Shown: positions 43,162 to 51,859, numbered from the stretch's first letter. The stretch is 64,000 bases of DNA from SIG607 sp036307305 (GCA_036307305.1 JAXJXV010000010.1:62001-126000), one strand, 5' to 3'. The notes: generated from the letters alone by a model not told the origin. Numbers and translations: made by a program.

Positions 43162-43611
43162 CTATTTTTTCTTGATTGGGTAATTATAACGCCAATCATC
43201 GTATTCGCTTTTTGTAATTTCGCCGCATTTCAGTTTTTGGGCTTGCTCTTTCCAAGCAGATAGCATTTCAAACATTGTAATGTAATTTGCACCGGTATCC
43301 TTATCCAAATGCAGACAGGGTTCGCCATCTATTTCGGTGATTTTGATTCCATACATATCCTCAAGAGCAAATAACGTGTGCATCAATCCGTTGTAGCTAT
43401 CTATATTCGGCACAGTTAAAGCATCTGTTGATACTCCAAAAGTCTCTGCAAGGTCACGGGTTAATTCGGCTTTTGGAGTGCGTGAACCCGACTCATACTG
43501 AGCCATACGAATGTCTGCCGTCTTTTCCGGAAATCCCACTTTAATACCGAGATATTTTAAAGTCATTCCACTTAAATTTCTAAAAAATCGAATTCGTTCG
43601 CTAATCGCCAT
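43162..43611 (-). CDS. XRE-family repressor-like regulator
   Basis: 149 aa. Start chosen at 43611 (MAISERIRFFRNLSGMTL), where AATGAGGTGCTCATT lies upstream; the frame continues to 43671 without a ribosome site. HTH motif at residues 5-65 (MTLKYLGIKVGFPEKTADIRMAQYESGSRTPK). The C-terminal half contains a pattern seen in mobile-element regulators (ITMFEMLSAWKEQAQKLKCGEITKSEYDDWRYNYP). It reads away from the repeat field, so it probably controls the island's excision genes from there. Confidence 0.82.
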   Translation of the reverse strand: MAISERIRFFRNLSGMTLKYLGIKVGFPEKTADIRMAQYESGSRTPKAELTRDLAETFGVSTDALTVPNIDSYNGLMHTLFALEDMYGIKITEIDGEPCLHLDKDTGANYITMFEMLSAWKEQAQKLKCGEITKSEYDDWRYNYPIKKK

Positions 43612-43713
43612 AATGAGCACCTCATTGTTAAACTCTTTATTAAGTATAGCAAATTTGTTTAGTGTCGTCAATGTTTTTAAAATTTTCTCGAAAACAGCTC
43701 AACTTTCAGGGGT

Positions 43714-44650
43714 TCTCGATGCCTACCACATAGGGGGATATAAAACTTTCGCCCAAAATTTAAATTTTTGTACTGTATAAGGGTGATGGACAAAAAATTT
43801 TTGAAAAAACCCGAACAAAACGGCTTTTTCGATGCCTACCAATTAGAGAGATAAAAAACTTTCGTCCAAAATTGCTTTTTTCGTTATCTATAAGGGTAGA
43901 AAGATAAGATTTTTGATTTTGGTTTAAAAAATGGCCCTTCCCGATGCCTACCTATTAGGGAAGTAAAAATATTTTTTCAAAACTATGCAAATTTTGCCCG
44001 ATTTTTGACATTTAGTAGAGGGATAAATATTTTTCGTTGTTTTTGAAAAAAAGTTTCGACCAAAATTGATTTTTGCGTGCCTATAGAGTAGTGAGGGGGT
44101 AAAAAAATAAAATCTGTTGAACCTTAAAGTTTTTTAAAAACAGTGTTTAGTTTTGGGCGTTTTCGTTGCCTACCATTTGAGGGGATTTTTCGATATCTTC
44201 GTTATTTGATAACTGCCCCCACAAATTAGGTATAAAGCGAAACCTAAAAGATGAATTTTTTGTGCTTTTCGAAAAAACTTTCTCAAAACCGTTCACCTTT
44301 TACCGGATTTTTGACATTAGGTAGAGGGAGTTTTGAGTGCTAAATTTGTAAACAAATTAAAAATATTTGCTCAAGGGGTTGTTTTTTCGGGGTTTTCGAT
44401 GGCTACCATTTGAGGGGATTTTTAAAAAGAACAAAAAATTTTACTTAAGGGGTTGTTTTTTCGGGGGGTTCGATGCCTACGACTTGAGGGGGTTAAAAAT
44501 TTTGGCCCAAAATTGATTTTTGAGAGCTCTATAAGGGTGGGGGATGTTTTTTAATGTTTTCGTTATTTGATAACTGCCCCCACAAACTTAAAAAAATTTA
44601 AAACCAAAAGGCAACTTTTAGCCCATCTCGTTGCCTATCTAAGGGGAACG
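43714..44650. repeat. Iteron-like repeat field
   Basis: About 0.95 kb without genes. The degenerate unit TCGATGCCTACCAnnTnAGGGG occurs near 43715, 43828, 43939, 44162, 44395, 44469 and 44628. Related units (GACATTTAGTAGAGGGA near 44007 and 44312, CTATAAGGGT near 43773, 43887 and 44528) lie in between. A 28-bp block starting TTCGTTATTTGATAAC is repeated exactly at 44198-44225 and 44559-44586 and contains the palindrome GTTATTTGATAAC. Many units are followed by A/T runs. It resembles a replication or transfer origin of a mobile element. Confidence 0.6.
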
Positions 44651-44808
44651 TTTGGAATATAACAACTGAATGACCGTCCGCATGGGGATAAGATTTTGCC
44701 ACGACCTCCGAATGGAGCGAGCGAAACGACGCCGTTGAAAAAGGCAGGGGTAGGAACGACATCGGGTAGAACGGCAAAAAGAAAATTTAAAGGAAAGGAG
44801 GTTATATT

Positions 44809-44880
44809 ATGGCAGCAGATTTATTTATGCGAGTTGAGGAAGTTGCTGAAGTAATGGGTGTTTCTGTGTCGTACGCTTAA
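44809..44880 (+). pseudogene. Truncated excisionase-type HTH gene
   Basis: ATG 44809 follows AAGGAAAGGAGG. The 23 codons read MRVEEVAEVMGVSVSYA then stop. This is the start of the small excisionase-like HTH proteins common in Firmicutes islands, which normally run 55 to 70 residues (continuing after SYAYK). It has lost its C-terminus at a junction with a membrane-protein fragment near 44875. Confidence 0.6.
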
Positions 44881-45040
44881 TGTCGGACTGCATTTTATCA
44901 CAGATCTTATATACCAAAATGCCTACATTGTTTGGTGGTTTATTTTATCAGTTTTCCTATTTGCAGGAATGGTGCATGAGATATATTTAGCAATAAAACA
45001 AACGGAGGAATATACATGGAACTTATCATTGACAGACTAA
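44858..45040 (+). pseudogene. Membrane-protein C-terminal fragment fused by deletion
   Basis: From about 44876 the frame reads TLNVGLHFITDLIYQN followed by a hydrophobic segment (WWFILSVFLFAGMVHEIYL) and ends at 45040, overlapping the ABC gene start by 25 bases. No start codon of its own is credible. It looks like the tail of a membrane gene that preceded the ABC genes in their original operon. Confidence 0.45.
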
Positions 45041-45720
45041 CAAAGCAATTTCAAAACAAAATAGCAGTAGACCGTGTCAGCCTGCGTTTGCATAGCGGAG
45101 TTTTTGGCCTTTTGGGTGCGAACGGTGCCGGGAAAACTACCCTTATGCGTATGCTCTGTGGCATCCTACAACCCACGAGCGGTACTATCACTTTTGATGG
45201 TATGGACGTCCGTGAAGAAGGCTATCGAGCAATATTAGGGTACCTGCCTCAGGATTTCGGTTATTATCCGGAATTTACTGCTATGGATTTTCTGATCTAT
45301 ATGGCGGCATTGAAGGGATTGCCCAAGCCGTCAGCTAAACGCAGAGCAAATGAGCTTCTGGAATTGGTCGGCCTGCAAGACATGAGCCGCAAAAAGATTA
45401 AAACATTTTCGGGCGGTATGAAGCAGCGGCTTGGAATCGCTCAGGCATTGCTAAATGATCCGAAGCTGCTGATCCTCGACGAACCCACCGCCGGACTAGA
45501 TCCCAAAGAACGAGTACGTTTCCGAAACCTTATTGGACAACTCGGCAAAGACAGTATCGTACTTCTCTCTACTCATATCGTTTCCGACATCGAGCATATT
45601 GCCGATGAGGTGCTTATGATGAAAGATGGAAATCTGATTTATCACGGAGCATGGGACGAACAGATGGGCGATTTAGAGAGCTTCTATCTTGCGCAATTTG
45701 AGGAGGGAAGCCATGAATAA
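45016..45720 (+). CDS. ABC transporter ATP-binding protein
   Basis: 234 aa, ATG 45016 behind ACGGAGG. Walker A GANGAGKTT, Q-loop LPQDFGYYPE, signature SGGMKQRLGIAQ, Walker B LLILDEPT and the H-loop in LLSTHIVSD are all intact. It resembles the ABC-2 exporters of the bacitracin or lantibiotic immunity type. Codon and GC use are richer than in neighbouring chromosomal genes, consistent with horizontal transfer as island cargo. It overlaps the permease by 8 bases. Confidence 0.92.
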   Translation: MELIIDRLTKQFQNKIAVDRVSLRLHSGVFGLLGANGAGKTTLMRMLCGILQPTSGTITFDGMDVREEGYRAILGYLPQDFGYYPEFTAMDFLIYMAALKGLPKPSAKRRANELLELVGLQDMSRKKIKTFSGGMKQRLGIAQALLNDPKLLILDEPTAGLDPKERVRFRNLIGQLGKDSIVLLSTHIVSDIEHIADEVLMMKDGNLIYHGAWDEQMGDLESFYLAQFEEGSHE

Positions 45721-46918
45721 CCTGCTTATCATGTACCGCTTTGAACTGAAAAAGCTTGTGCAGAAGAAGCTGCTGTGGATATCTCTTCTCGTCTGCATGG
45801 CAGTTATTGGCTTTTCTATCCTGTTTCCTTTAATGGGCAGTTATTTGGTAAACGGCACGTATGTAGGTACAAACTATGAAGAGCATCTGATCAATCAAGA
45901 ATACCGAAAAGCACTCAGCGGCAAATCAATAGACCAAGCTCTACTGGAGGAAACCATTGCCGCCTACAAGGATTTGCCCCTAGACACCAACTATGTTTTA
46001 ACTGAAGAATACCAGACCTATGCCCGTCCGTACAGCGATATCTTCAATTTGATCAGGTCATGGACCGGTATGGACAAAGGAACCGCCCAGCAGTGGTCTC
46101 CTGATGAAGTTGCGTTATATGCTGCCAGGAGAGACCACTTTGAAGAATCGGCTGTTAAAAACTATCTGACTGAGGCTGAGATATCATATTGGCAAAGTAA
46201 TGCAGATAGTCTTGAAACTCCTATTGTATATCAGTTCCACGAAGGATACGGATGCATCTTAGAAACCTTTCTCACCGTAGGCTTTATGATGCTGATTTAT
46301 GTCGCTATCACCCTTTCAAGTAGCTTTCCCGATGAGCATGCTCACCGAACTGATCAGCTTGTTTTATGCACCTCGAACGGTAAAAAACGGCTCTATTGGG
46401 TCAAGCTGCTTTCAGGAATCACAGTTGGCTGTGTGGGTGCATTGCTTATGGCATTGCTGACCTGGGTGCTGAGTCTGCGGGTATACGGTTCGGAGGGTTT
46501 TGATGCCGCAATACAGCTATTTTATACCGGCTACGCTGGCAATATCACTATAGGACAAGCATGTCTTGTTGCATACGGATGTCTGATTGTGACTGCGATT
46601 TTTATCAGCGTATTCGTCATGCTTTTGTCCGAGCTTTTTAGTAGCAGTATTGCCGCAATGTCAGTTACCACCGGCATGATCCTTGCAGGAATGATTATTC
46701 AGATACCGGCACAGTATCGCATATTGAGACAGATATGGGATTATCTGCCCACCTGCTTTTTGTCAATGTGGAACACTTTTGACCTTCGGTTGGTTTCTCT
46801 GTTCGGAACGCATTTCACCTCATATCAAATCGTTCCTTTGATCTACATTGTCGGCGCATCGCTGCTGGCATTCCTCGGAAGTCGTATCTATTGCCGCCGT
46901 CAGATCAGCGGAAGATAA
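45713..46918 (+). CDS. ABC-2 type permease
   Basis: 401 aa from ATG 45713, overlapping the ATPase stop, with GAGGAGGGAAGCC just upstream. One N-terminal transmembrane segment (ISLLVCMAVIGFSILFPLM), a long extracytoplasmic region to about residue 175 and then at least five hydrophobic segments form the usual ABC-2 exporter fold. Together with the ATPase it probably exports a peptide, lipid or drug. No sensor kinase or precursor gene is left in the island to suggest which. Confidence 0.85.
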   Translation: MNNLLIMYRFELKKLVQKKLLWISLLVCMAVIGFSILFPLMGSYLVNGTYVGTNYEEHLINQEYRKALSGKSIDQALLEETIAAYKDLPLDTNYVLTEEYQTYARPYSDIFNLIRSWTGMDKGTAQQWSPDEVALYAARRDHFEESAVKNYLTEAEISYWQSNADSLETPIVYQFHEGYGCILETFLTVGFMMLIYVAITLSSSFPDEHAHRTDQLVLCTSNGKKRLYWVKLLSGITVGCVGALLMALLTWVLSLRVYGSEGFDAAIQLFYTGYAGNITIGQACLVAYGCLIVTAIFISVFVMLLSELFSSSIAAMSVTTGMILAGMIIQIPAQYRILRQIWDYLPTCFLSMWNTFDLRLVSLFGTHFTSYQIVPLIYIVGASLLAFLGSRIYCRRQISGR

Positions 46919-47101
46919 ACGCACACCTGTTATAACAAGCAGTTACCTCACAACCACCTGACACTATCCCGCAAGCGGTTTTGCAACATTTTCTGCAACA
47001 AAAATTTTGATAAATGAAATAATGGGTGGAATAACAGGTTCAAAATTGCCGTTTAGGATAATATTTAGGGCATAAATAAGCCAAAGAAGAACCACGAAAA
47101 T

Positions 47102-47113
47102 GAGTGGGAATAA
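47102..47113 (+). other. Attachment site, right copy
   Basis: GAGTGGGAATAA identical to the guaA end at 42602-42613, here noncoding and followed 17 bases later by the same GCGTTACTGA terminator stem that follows guaA. This is the expected product of site-specific insertion into the guaA 3' end. Confidence 0.7.
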
Positions 47114-47130
47114 AACAAAACAGATGTTTT

Positions 47131-47167
47131 AAAAAGCGTTACTGAGTTATAGTCAGTAACGCTTTTT
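47131..47167 (+). terminator. Terminator copy C, likely original guaA terminator
   Basis: 15-bp stem AAAAAGCGTTACTGA with TCAGTAACGCTTTTT. It follows the right attachment copy. Confidence 0.85.
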
Positions 47168-47243
47168 GCTATTGGAATGTACTTCTTCAAAAAATTGAAA
47201 TTTATGGTATAATTTACTTAAAGAATATGAAAGGGGTTTTAAA

Positions 47244-47690
47244 ATGAAAAAGTTTATTTGTTTAGGCTGTGTTGTGCTTATTTTGGTAAGCTGTCTGTCT
47301 GCCTGTAATTTTACCAATAATATGTCAGGCGCATTGGCTGGTGAGGCAGAGTGCAAAATGAAGGTCGAGGAAATGCTGTCAGCTTTGTCTGAAAACCGCC
47401 TGTCTGATGCTAAGTCTTTGATGCATCCTGAGGTAAGAGAAAATGCGGATACAGCTATTGCACAGATGAGTGATTATTTGGTGGGTAAGGAAGTTACTTT
47501 GGTAGAACAGAAGGACATTAGTGTTACAAACTCTTCTGGTACATCCGGTAAAACCAAAGAAGAAAAAGTTGTATATCAGCTTACCCTGTCAGACGGCGAT
47601 GTGATTTTTTTAAATGTGTACTATTTCTCCAATAAAAATGGAATCGGATTCGCGTCTTTTCAAATTGTGCTTGGGGTAGTACAAAAGTAA
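47244..47690 (+). CDS. Small lipoprotein, DUF4019-like
   Basis: 148 aa. ATG 47244 behind GAAAGGGG. The signal peptide ends in a lipobox LSAC (Cys21), so the mature protein should be lipid-anchored on the outer face of the membrane. The 110-residue mature part is alpha/beta (KMKVEEMLSALSENRLSDAKSLMHPE), as in small NTF2-like or DUF4019-type domains. Flanked by terminators on both sides, it is a single-gene unit just outside the island. Function unknown. Confidence 0.8.
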   Translation: MKKFICLGCVVLILVSCLSACNFTNNMSGALAGEAECKMKVEEMLSALSENRLSDAKSLMHPEVRENADTAIAQMSDYLVGKEVTLVEQKDISVTNSSGTSGKTKEEKVVYQLTLSDGDVIFLNVYYFSNKNGIGFASFQIVLGVVQK

Positions 47691-47701
47691 CTAATATACA
47701 G

Positions 47702-47738
47702 AAACGGCTTGGAAAATAAATTTCCAAGCCGTTTGTTT
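47702..47738. terminator. Bidirectional terminator
   Basis: 14-bp stem AAACGGCTTGGAAA with its complement, between the converging lipoprotein and pckA genes. Confidence 0.88.
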
Positions 47739-47750
47739 ATTGTTTAAGGA

Positions 47751-49355
47751 TTAAAGCTTAGGACCTGCTTCAACAAGAGCCTTACCTGCGTCGTTACCTG
47801 TATACTTAACGAAGTTCTTAACGAAACGGGAAGCAAGGTCTTTTGCCTTTTCATCCCATTCGTTGCCGTCAGCATAGGTGTTACGTGGGTCGAGAATGTT
47901 TGTGTCAACACCTGGAAGCTCGGTTGGTACAGCAAGATTGAAGTAAGGAACAGTCTTGGTGTCAGCCTTGAGGATAGAACCGTCAAGGATAGCGTCGATA
48001 ATACCGCGGGTATCCTTAATAGAAATACGTTTGCCTGTACCGTTCCAGCCTGTATTTACGAGGTAAGCCTTAGCACCGCTCTTTTCCATCTTCTTAACAA
48101 GCTCTTCGGCATACTTTGTAGGATGAAGCTCAAGGAATGCCTGACCGAAGCAAGCAGAGAAGGTAGGAGTAGGCTCGGTAATTCCGCGCTCAGTACCTGC
48201 AAGTTTAGAGGTGAAGCCTGAGAGGAAGTAGTACTGTGCCTGTTCGGGAGTAAGGATAGAAACAGGAGGAAGTACGCCGAAAGCATCTGCAGAAAGGAAG
48301 ATTACGTTCTTAGCATCGGGAGCAGCAGATACGGGGCGAACGATTTTTTCGATGTGGTCGATAGGATAAGAAACACGGGTGTTTTCGGTAACGGAATCGT
48401 CAGCGAAATCACAAACGCCGTTTTCGTCAACAGTTACGTTTTCGAGAAGAGCGTTGCGCTTGATTGCAGCATAGATATCAGGCTCAGACTCTTTATCAAG
48501 GTTGATAACCTTAGCGTAGCAGCCACCTTCGAAGTTGAATACGCCCTTGTCATCCCAGCCGTGTTCGTCGTCACCGATAAGGAGACGCTTGGGGTCTGTG
48601 GAAAGGGTGGTTTTACCTGTACCTGAAAGACCGAAGAAAAGGGCGGTGTTTTCGCCGTTCATATCGGTGTTTGCAGAGCAGTGCATAGAAGCCATACCGC
48701 TGAGAGGGAGATAGTAGTTCATCATAGAGAACATACCCTTCTTCATTTCACCGCCGTACCAGGTGTTAAGAATAACCTGTTCGCGAGATGAAATATTGAA
48801 AACGGAAGCGGTTTCGGAGTTAAGACCTAACTCTTTGTAATTTTCAACCTTAGCCTTGGAAGCGTTGTAGGAAACAAAGTCAGGCTCGAAGTTTTCAAGC
48901 TCTTCCTTTGTAGGATTGATAAACATATTCTTAACGAAGTGAGCCTGCCAAGCAACCTCCATTATGAAACGGATAGACATTCTGGAGTCTTCGTTTGCGC
49001 CGCAGAAAACGTCAACAACGTAAAGCTTTTTATCACTTAACTGCTTTGTAGCGATATCCTTTAAAACGTTCCATGTAGTTTCACTGCAGGGATGATTATC
49101 GTTCTTGAATTCATCAGAGGTCCACCAAACAGTGTCCTTTGAGTTTTCGTCCATAACGATGAATTTGTCTTTAGGTGAACGACCGGTGTAAATACCTGTC
49201 ATAACATTAACGGCACCAAGCTCGGTAACCTGACCTTTTTCAAAGCCTTCGAGAGCAGGGTCGGTTTCAGCGGCAAAAAGCTCTTCATAAGAAGGATTGT
49301 GAATAATTTCTTTTACGCCGGTAATACCGTACTTACTTAAGTCTAAGTTTTTCAT
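47751..49355 (-). CDS. pckA: Phosphoenolpyruvate carboxykinase (ATP)
   Basis: 534 aa on the minus strand, the standard length. GLSGTGKTTLSTDP is the P-loop, GDDEHGWDDKGVFNFEGGCYAK holds the metal-binding and substrate residues, and TGRSPKDKF and NTWYGGEMKKGMF are further signatures. It interconverts oxaloacetate and PEP with ATP; in fermenting gut anaerobes it often runs in the carboxylating direction to fix CO2. Codon choice suggests high expression. Its leader contains two inverted repeats. Confidence 0.97.
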   Translation of the reverse strand: MKNLDLSKYGITGVKEIIHNPSYEELFAAETDPALEGFEKGQVTELGAVNVMTGIYTGRSPKDKFIVMDENSKDTVWWTSDEFKNDNHPCSETTWNVLKDIATKQLSDKKLYVVDVFCGANEDSRMSIRFIMEVAWQAHFVKNMFINPTKEELENFEPDFVSYNASKAKVENYKELGLNSETASVFNISSREQVILNTWYGGEMKKGMFSMMNYYLPLSGMASMHCSANTDMNGENTALFFGLSGTGKTTLSTDPKRLLIGDDEHGWDDKGVFNFEGGCYAKVINLDKESEPDIYAAIKRNALLENVTVDENGVCDFADDSVTENTRVSYPIDHIEKIVRPVSAAPDAKNVIFLSADAFGVLPPVSILTPEQAQYYFLSGFTSKLAGTERGITEPTPTFSACFGQAFLELHPTKYAEELVKKMEKSGAKAYLVNTGWNGTGKRISIKDTRGIIDAILDGSILKADTKTVPYFNLAVPTELPGVDTNILDPRNTYADGNEWDEKAKDLASRFVKNFVKYTGNDAGKALVEAGPKL

Positions 49356-49398
49356 AAAAGTACCTCTTTTCCTTTTTATATTATTATACTCATAATTT

Positions 49399-49446
49399 CG
49401 TCAATATTTATATTGACGCGGAGAATAATCGCGAAGCCATATTCTC
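49399..49446 (-). promoter_or_regulatory. Inverted repeats upstream of pckA
   Basis: CGTCAATAT TT ATATTGACG (49399-49418) is a perfect 9-bp inverted repeat. GAGAATA/TATTCTC (49421-49427 and 49440-49446) is a second one. They lie 44-91 bases upstream of the start, in the promoter region, and are candidate operators. Confidence 0.5.
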
Positions 49447-49596
49447 CCAATTATGTGTTTAGTATATCATAGGATAATAAAAAATGCAACGAAAAACGAC
49501 ACAATAATTTAAAATCGTTATTTTTGCCTAAAGGGTGAGCAAAAGGAATTTTTGATTTGTTTAAAATATTAAAATAAAGGTGTCTGAAATTTTTGG

Positions 49597-50424
49597 TTAT
49601 TTAAACCGCTGTGCATAGGCACATCTTCTGCAAAGATCCTCCGTAGCCTGTCTGCCGTTAAATCCGTTAACCATCGCTGTTGCACGGGGATTTGACAGTA
49701 TATCTTCAATATTTTCCGTGAAGATATTGCCAAGGTTTATACACCCCTCGCTGTCAAGACAGCATGGTACAACGGTGCCGTCGCAAAGAATACCGAAATG
49801 GTCCCGAAGTCCGTAGCAGAATACAATGTCACCTTGAATATCGGCATCTTTATCAGGCCAACCAAAGCGGTCACCGTACTCTAAAAACAGGCGGTCGCGA
49901 ATACGAATACCTTTGGTGTTTTTAGTCCATTCTCCGCTTATATTATTTTTGATAAACTCAATGGTTTGTCCGTTTTTGCCGTTATCACAGCCGTTGTTCC
50001 AAAGTCTTAACACAACTATTGTTCCGTTATGGTTTGCCTGTTTTGCAAAATCGGCAACTTCGCTAAGGTATCTTTGGTGCAAATCAGAATCGTTACCCTC
50101 GAAGCTGTGAAGGGAAATGCTGACCTTATGTACCTTTTGTTCTATAAGAATACGTCCCTTTGATTTTAAAAGAGTGCCGTTAGTGGTAATAACCGATTTA
50201 AAGCCCATATCTGTTGCTAATCTGATAAAGCTCTCTAATTCGGGATGTGTTAACGGCTCACCTAAAAGATGGTAATAAATATAATTCGTGTGAGGCTTTA
50301 TTTTTTTTAAAATTAAAGTAAACTCGTCAACACTCATTCTTTTGGGAACTCTTTTGGTACCGTGACAAAAAGAACAATTCATATTACAGGTGTTGGTTAT
50401 TTCCACATATACTCTTGAATACAT
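49597..50424 (-). CDS. Radical SAM protein with C-terminal auxiliary-cluster domain
   Basis: 275 aa. The start is placed at 50424 (MYSRVYVEITNTCNMNC) behind AAAAGGAAATT; the longer frame overlaps the divergent TetR gene. CNMNCSFC is the radical SAM cluster. HLLGEPLTHPEL matches the GGE-like SAM contact. The C-terminus has CYGLRDHFGILCDGTVVPCCLDSEG and CRRCAYAQ, a SPASM/twitch-type auxiliary cluster region. Such enzymes modify peptides or proteins or act in tRNA and cofactor pathways. It is divergent from the TetR operon and has no obvious partner peptide nearby. Confidence 0.82.
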   Translation of the reverse strand: MYSRVYVEITNTCNMNCSFCHGTKRVPKRMSVDEFTLILKKIKPHTNYIYYHLLGEPLTHPELESFIRLATDMGFKSVITTNGTLLKSKGRILIEQKVHKVSISLHSFEGNDSDLHQRYLSEVADFAKQANHNGTIVVLRLWNNGCDNGKNGQTIEFIKNNISGEWTKNTKGIRIRDRLFLEYGDRFGWPDKDADIQGDIVFCYGLRDHFGILCDGTVVPCCLDSEGCINLGNIFTENIEDILSNPRATAMVNGFNGRQATEDLCRRCAYAQRFK

Positions 50425-50497
50425 TTTAATTTCCTTTTTGTTGTTTTTGTTTATTGTACCACAATGAAGCTTAAAAGTCTTGCAAAAAATAAAAATA

Positions 50498-50553
50498 TTG
50501 ACAGAATTTATAAAACATGATAAAATAACATTTGATATATAACGAATGTTATT
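50498..50553 (+). promoter_or_regulatory. Promoter with TetR-type operator
   Basis: TTGACA (50498-50503), 17 bases, TAAAAT (50521-50526). A perfect 9-bp inverted repeat, AATAACATT (50524-50532) and AATGTTATT (50545-50553), overlaps the -10 box, 16 bases before the TetR start codon. This is the expected place for autorepression. Confidence 0.75.
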
Positions 50554-50568
50554 TAACGGAGGTGCAGT

Positions 50569-51126
50569 ATGCCGCCAAAATTTAAAGTTACAAAAGAGGA
50601 TATAATAAATACTGCTGCTGAGATTGTGAGAAAAAGCGGGGCACAAAGCCTTAATGCAAGGAATATAGCGTCAGCCCTTAACTGTTCTACACAGCCTGTG
50701 TTTTCTAATTTTTCTTCAATGGAACAGCTACGCCTTGCCGTTGTGGAAAAAGCGGATAAGCTGTGTCGGGAATATATGAAAAACGAAATGGAAAAGGGAG
50801 AGTACCCCGATTATAAAGCAAATGGAATGGCGTATATAAGATTTGCAAAAGAGGAGAAGGAACTGTTTAAGCTTCTCTATATGCGCGACCGAGCCAAAGA
50901 GAAAAACCTATCCCTTGAAATCACTGACGAAATGGAGTCTATGGTTCATAACAATACAGGCTTGACAGAGCTGGAATTAAAGCTTTTCCATCTTGAAATG
51001 TGGGCGTACGTTCACGGGATTGCCGTAATGTTTGCTACAGGCTTTGTCGAGCTTGAATGGGAGATTGTCAGCAAAATGCTTACAGACTCTTATCAAGGGC
51101 TTAGAAAACAGTACGGGGTGGAGTGA
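50569..51126 (+). CDS. TetR/AcrR family regulator
   Basis: 185 aa. ATG 50569 behind ACGGAGG. TetR HTH at residues 8-52 (KEDIINTAAEIVRKSGAQSLNARNIASALNCSTQPVFSNFSSMEQLR). The rest is a helical ligand domain. The ABC exporter genes follow after 4 bases, so it probably represses its own operon through the operator just upstream and responds to an exporter substrate. Confidence 0.9.
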   Translation: MPPKFKVTKEDIINTAAEIVRKSGAQSLNARNIASALNCSTQPVFSNFSSMEQLRLAVVEKADKLCREYMKNEMEKGEYPDYKANGMAYIRFAKEEKELFKLLYMRDRAKEKNLSLEITDEMESMVHNNTGLTELELKLFHLEMWAYVHGIAVMFATGFVELEWEIVSKMLTDSYQGLRKQYGVE

Positions 51127-51130
51127 TTTT

Positions 51131-51859
51131 ATGTATGCTATTGAAACGCGGTCTTTGACCAAAAAATACAAAGACGTTGTTGCTGTTAATAATCTTACTC
51201 TTAGGGTGAATAAGGGTGAACTATTTTCGTTACTCGGGTTAAACGGCGCAGGAAAAACAACCACTATAAAAATGCTTACCTGTCTTACGAAGAAAACCTC
51301 CGGAGAGGCTTTTTTACAGGGAAAAAGTATAGAAGATGAAGATCTCTTGATAAAGTCTTTTATAGCCGTATCGCCACAGGAAACTGCGGTAGCCACGGGA
51401 CTTTCCGTTTATGAAAATCTTGAGCTGATGTGCGGAATATACGGGTTTGATAAGGAAAAGAGAAAGGAAAAAATCAATGAGCTTACCGAGCTAATGGACT
51501 TGCGAACCGTTATGAATAAAAAAGCAGGGAAGCTATCGGGCGGTTGGCAGCGCAGACTCAGTATTGCGTTAGCTCTTATAAGTGAGCCTGAAATACTTTT
51601 TCTTGACGAGCCAACCTTAGGTCTTGACGTTATTGCCCGTAGAGATTTATGGGATATTATAGAGAGCCTTAAGGGAAAGATTACGGTTATTCTTACGACT
51701 CATTATATGGAGGAAGCTGAGGCGCTTTCTGACCGTATAGCAATTATGAAGAACGGAAGCCTTCTTATCTGCGATACAGCAGAAAAAATCAAGGAAGCGG
51801 CAGGTACGGATAGTTTTGAAAAGGCATTTGTCTATTTTGTCAGAGGTGAAGAAAAATGA
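51131..51859 (+). CDS. ABC transporter ATP-binding protein
   Basis: 242 aa from ATG 51131 behind GGTGGAGTG; the frame extends upstream inside tetR without a signal. Walker A GLNGAGKTTT, Q-loop SPQETAVATGLS, signature LSGGWQRRLSIALAL, Walker B ILFLDEPTLGLD and TTHYMEEAE are intact. DrrA-type exporter ATPase. It overlaps the permease by 4 bases. Confidence 0.93.
   Translation: MYAIETRSLTKKYKDVVAVNNLTLRVNKGELFSLLGLNGAGKTTTIKMLTCLTKKTSGEAFLQGKSIEDEDLLIKSFIAVSPQETAVATGLSVYENLELMCGIYGFDKEKRKEKINELTELMDLRTVMNKKAGKLSGGWQRRLSIALALISEPEILFLDEPTLGLDVIARRDLWDIIESLKGKITVILTTHYMEEAEALSDRIAIMKNGSLLICDTAEKIKEAAGTDSFEKAFVYFVRGEEK

Larger units (their letters stand above)
46919..47243. other. Island right junction and intergenic DNA
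   Basis: No gene is seen in these 325 bases. They hold the right attachment copy at 47102 and a terminator at 47131-47167. The segment from about 46980 to 47100 is AT-rich and may be the inner end of the island. Confidence 0.5.

Noticed and set aside
43714..44650. Degenerate CRISPR or coding repeat protein
   Set aside because: Unit spacing is irregular, stop codons occur in every frame and sequence between units is AT-rich and unrelated to spacers.
49597..50646. 349-aa version of the radical SAM protein
   Set aside because: The extension would overlap the divergent tetR start and its operator; the internal start at 50424 has a ribosome site.
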